Of a stretch of DNA of 15,970 nucleotides, positions 15,903 to 15,970 are shown one piece after another. The DNA comes from a bacterium (lineage in GTDB: Bacteria > Bacteroidota > Ignavibacteria > Kapaibacteriales > UBA961), in NCBI GenBank assembly GCA_022844575.1, contig JALHLL010000054.1, positions 1 to 15,970 of the forward strand. Reading direction: 5' to 3'. The notes beneath the pieces were generated by a model, which was not told the origin of the DNA, ran no database searches, and worked only from the letters and a program-made list of their open reading frames with translations. A program made the translations under genes and the position numbers. Within the stretch, counting starts at the first letter, position 1. Each line of letters starts with the position of its first letter.

Positions 15903-15970
15903 AATTATAAGTCGTTGAAAGCAAAGTAATGCGTATTTTTACAATGCTACGGACATTCGACAACAATTCT

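Overview
The window looks like chromosomal DNA of an AT-leaning bacterium in or near the Bacteroidota/Chlorobi (FCB) group. The best evidence is a large surface protein ending in a type IX secretion (Por/T9SS) sorting domain. Good Shine-Dalgarno sequences (AAGGAG) before dnaK and the small heat-shock gene, together with an environmental-type palindromic repeat, suggest an Ignavibacteria/Kapabacteria-like lineage more than a classical Bacteroides. That placement is inference.

Layout. (1) 1-3045, plus strand: the 3' part of a secreted multi-domain protein with a carbohydrate-binding/MAM-like N-terminal part, eight Fn3-like repeats of about 96 residues and a T9SS C-terminal domain, followed by a terminator. 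(2) 3245-4372, plus strand: a GNAT-like acetyltransferase behind a leader rich in hairpins. A perfect 18-bp bidirectional terminator then separates it from the next, convergent block. (3) 8878-4458, minus strand: an operon-like block of cytochrome P450, two tandem paralogous small proteins of unassigned function, and a DyP-type heme peroxidase. A possible small Cys-containing ORF overlaps the P450 start and two dyads lie upstream. This is the most interesting part of the window. (4) 9321-9741: an intergenic array of three 64-66 bp palindromes mixed with GC-rich inverted repeats, then the dnaK terminator. (5) 12336-9763, minus strand: the heat-shock pair hsp20 and dnaK, with nearly identical ribosome-binding sites and a terminator between them. 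(6) 15192-12583, minus strand: an extended-SDR NAD-dependent epimerase-like gene and a GT-C-type membrane glycosyltransferase-like gene. The spacer between the latter and hsp20 holds overlapping inverted repeats in attenuator-like geometry. (7) 15348-15902, plus strand: a P-loop kinase-like (FlaR/adenylate-kinase-like) gene, divergent from the SDR gene across a spacer with a strong inverted repeat.

Functional reading. Block 3 brings together two heme oxidoreductases (P450 and DyP) and a duplicated small protein family, which suggests one oxidative pathway. The substrate cannot be read from sequence. Blocks 5 and 6 are ordinary proteostasis and envelope-sugar functions. No tRNA, rRNA, CRISPR array or transposase was seen.
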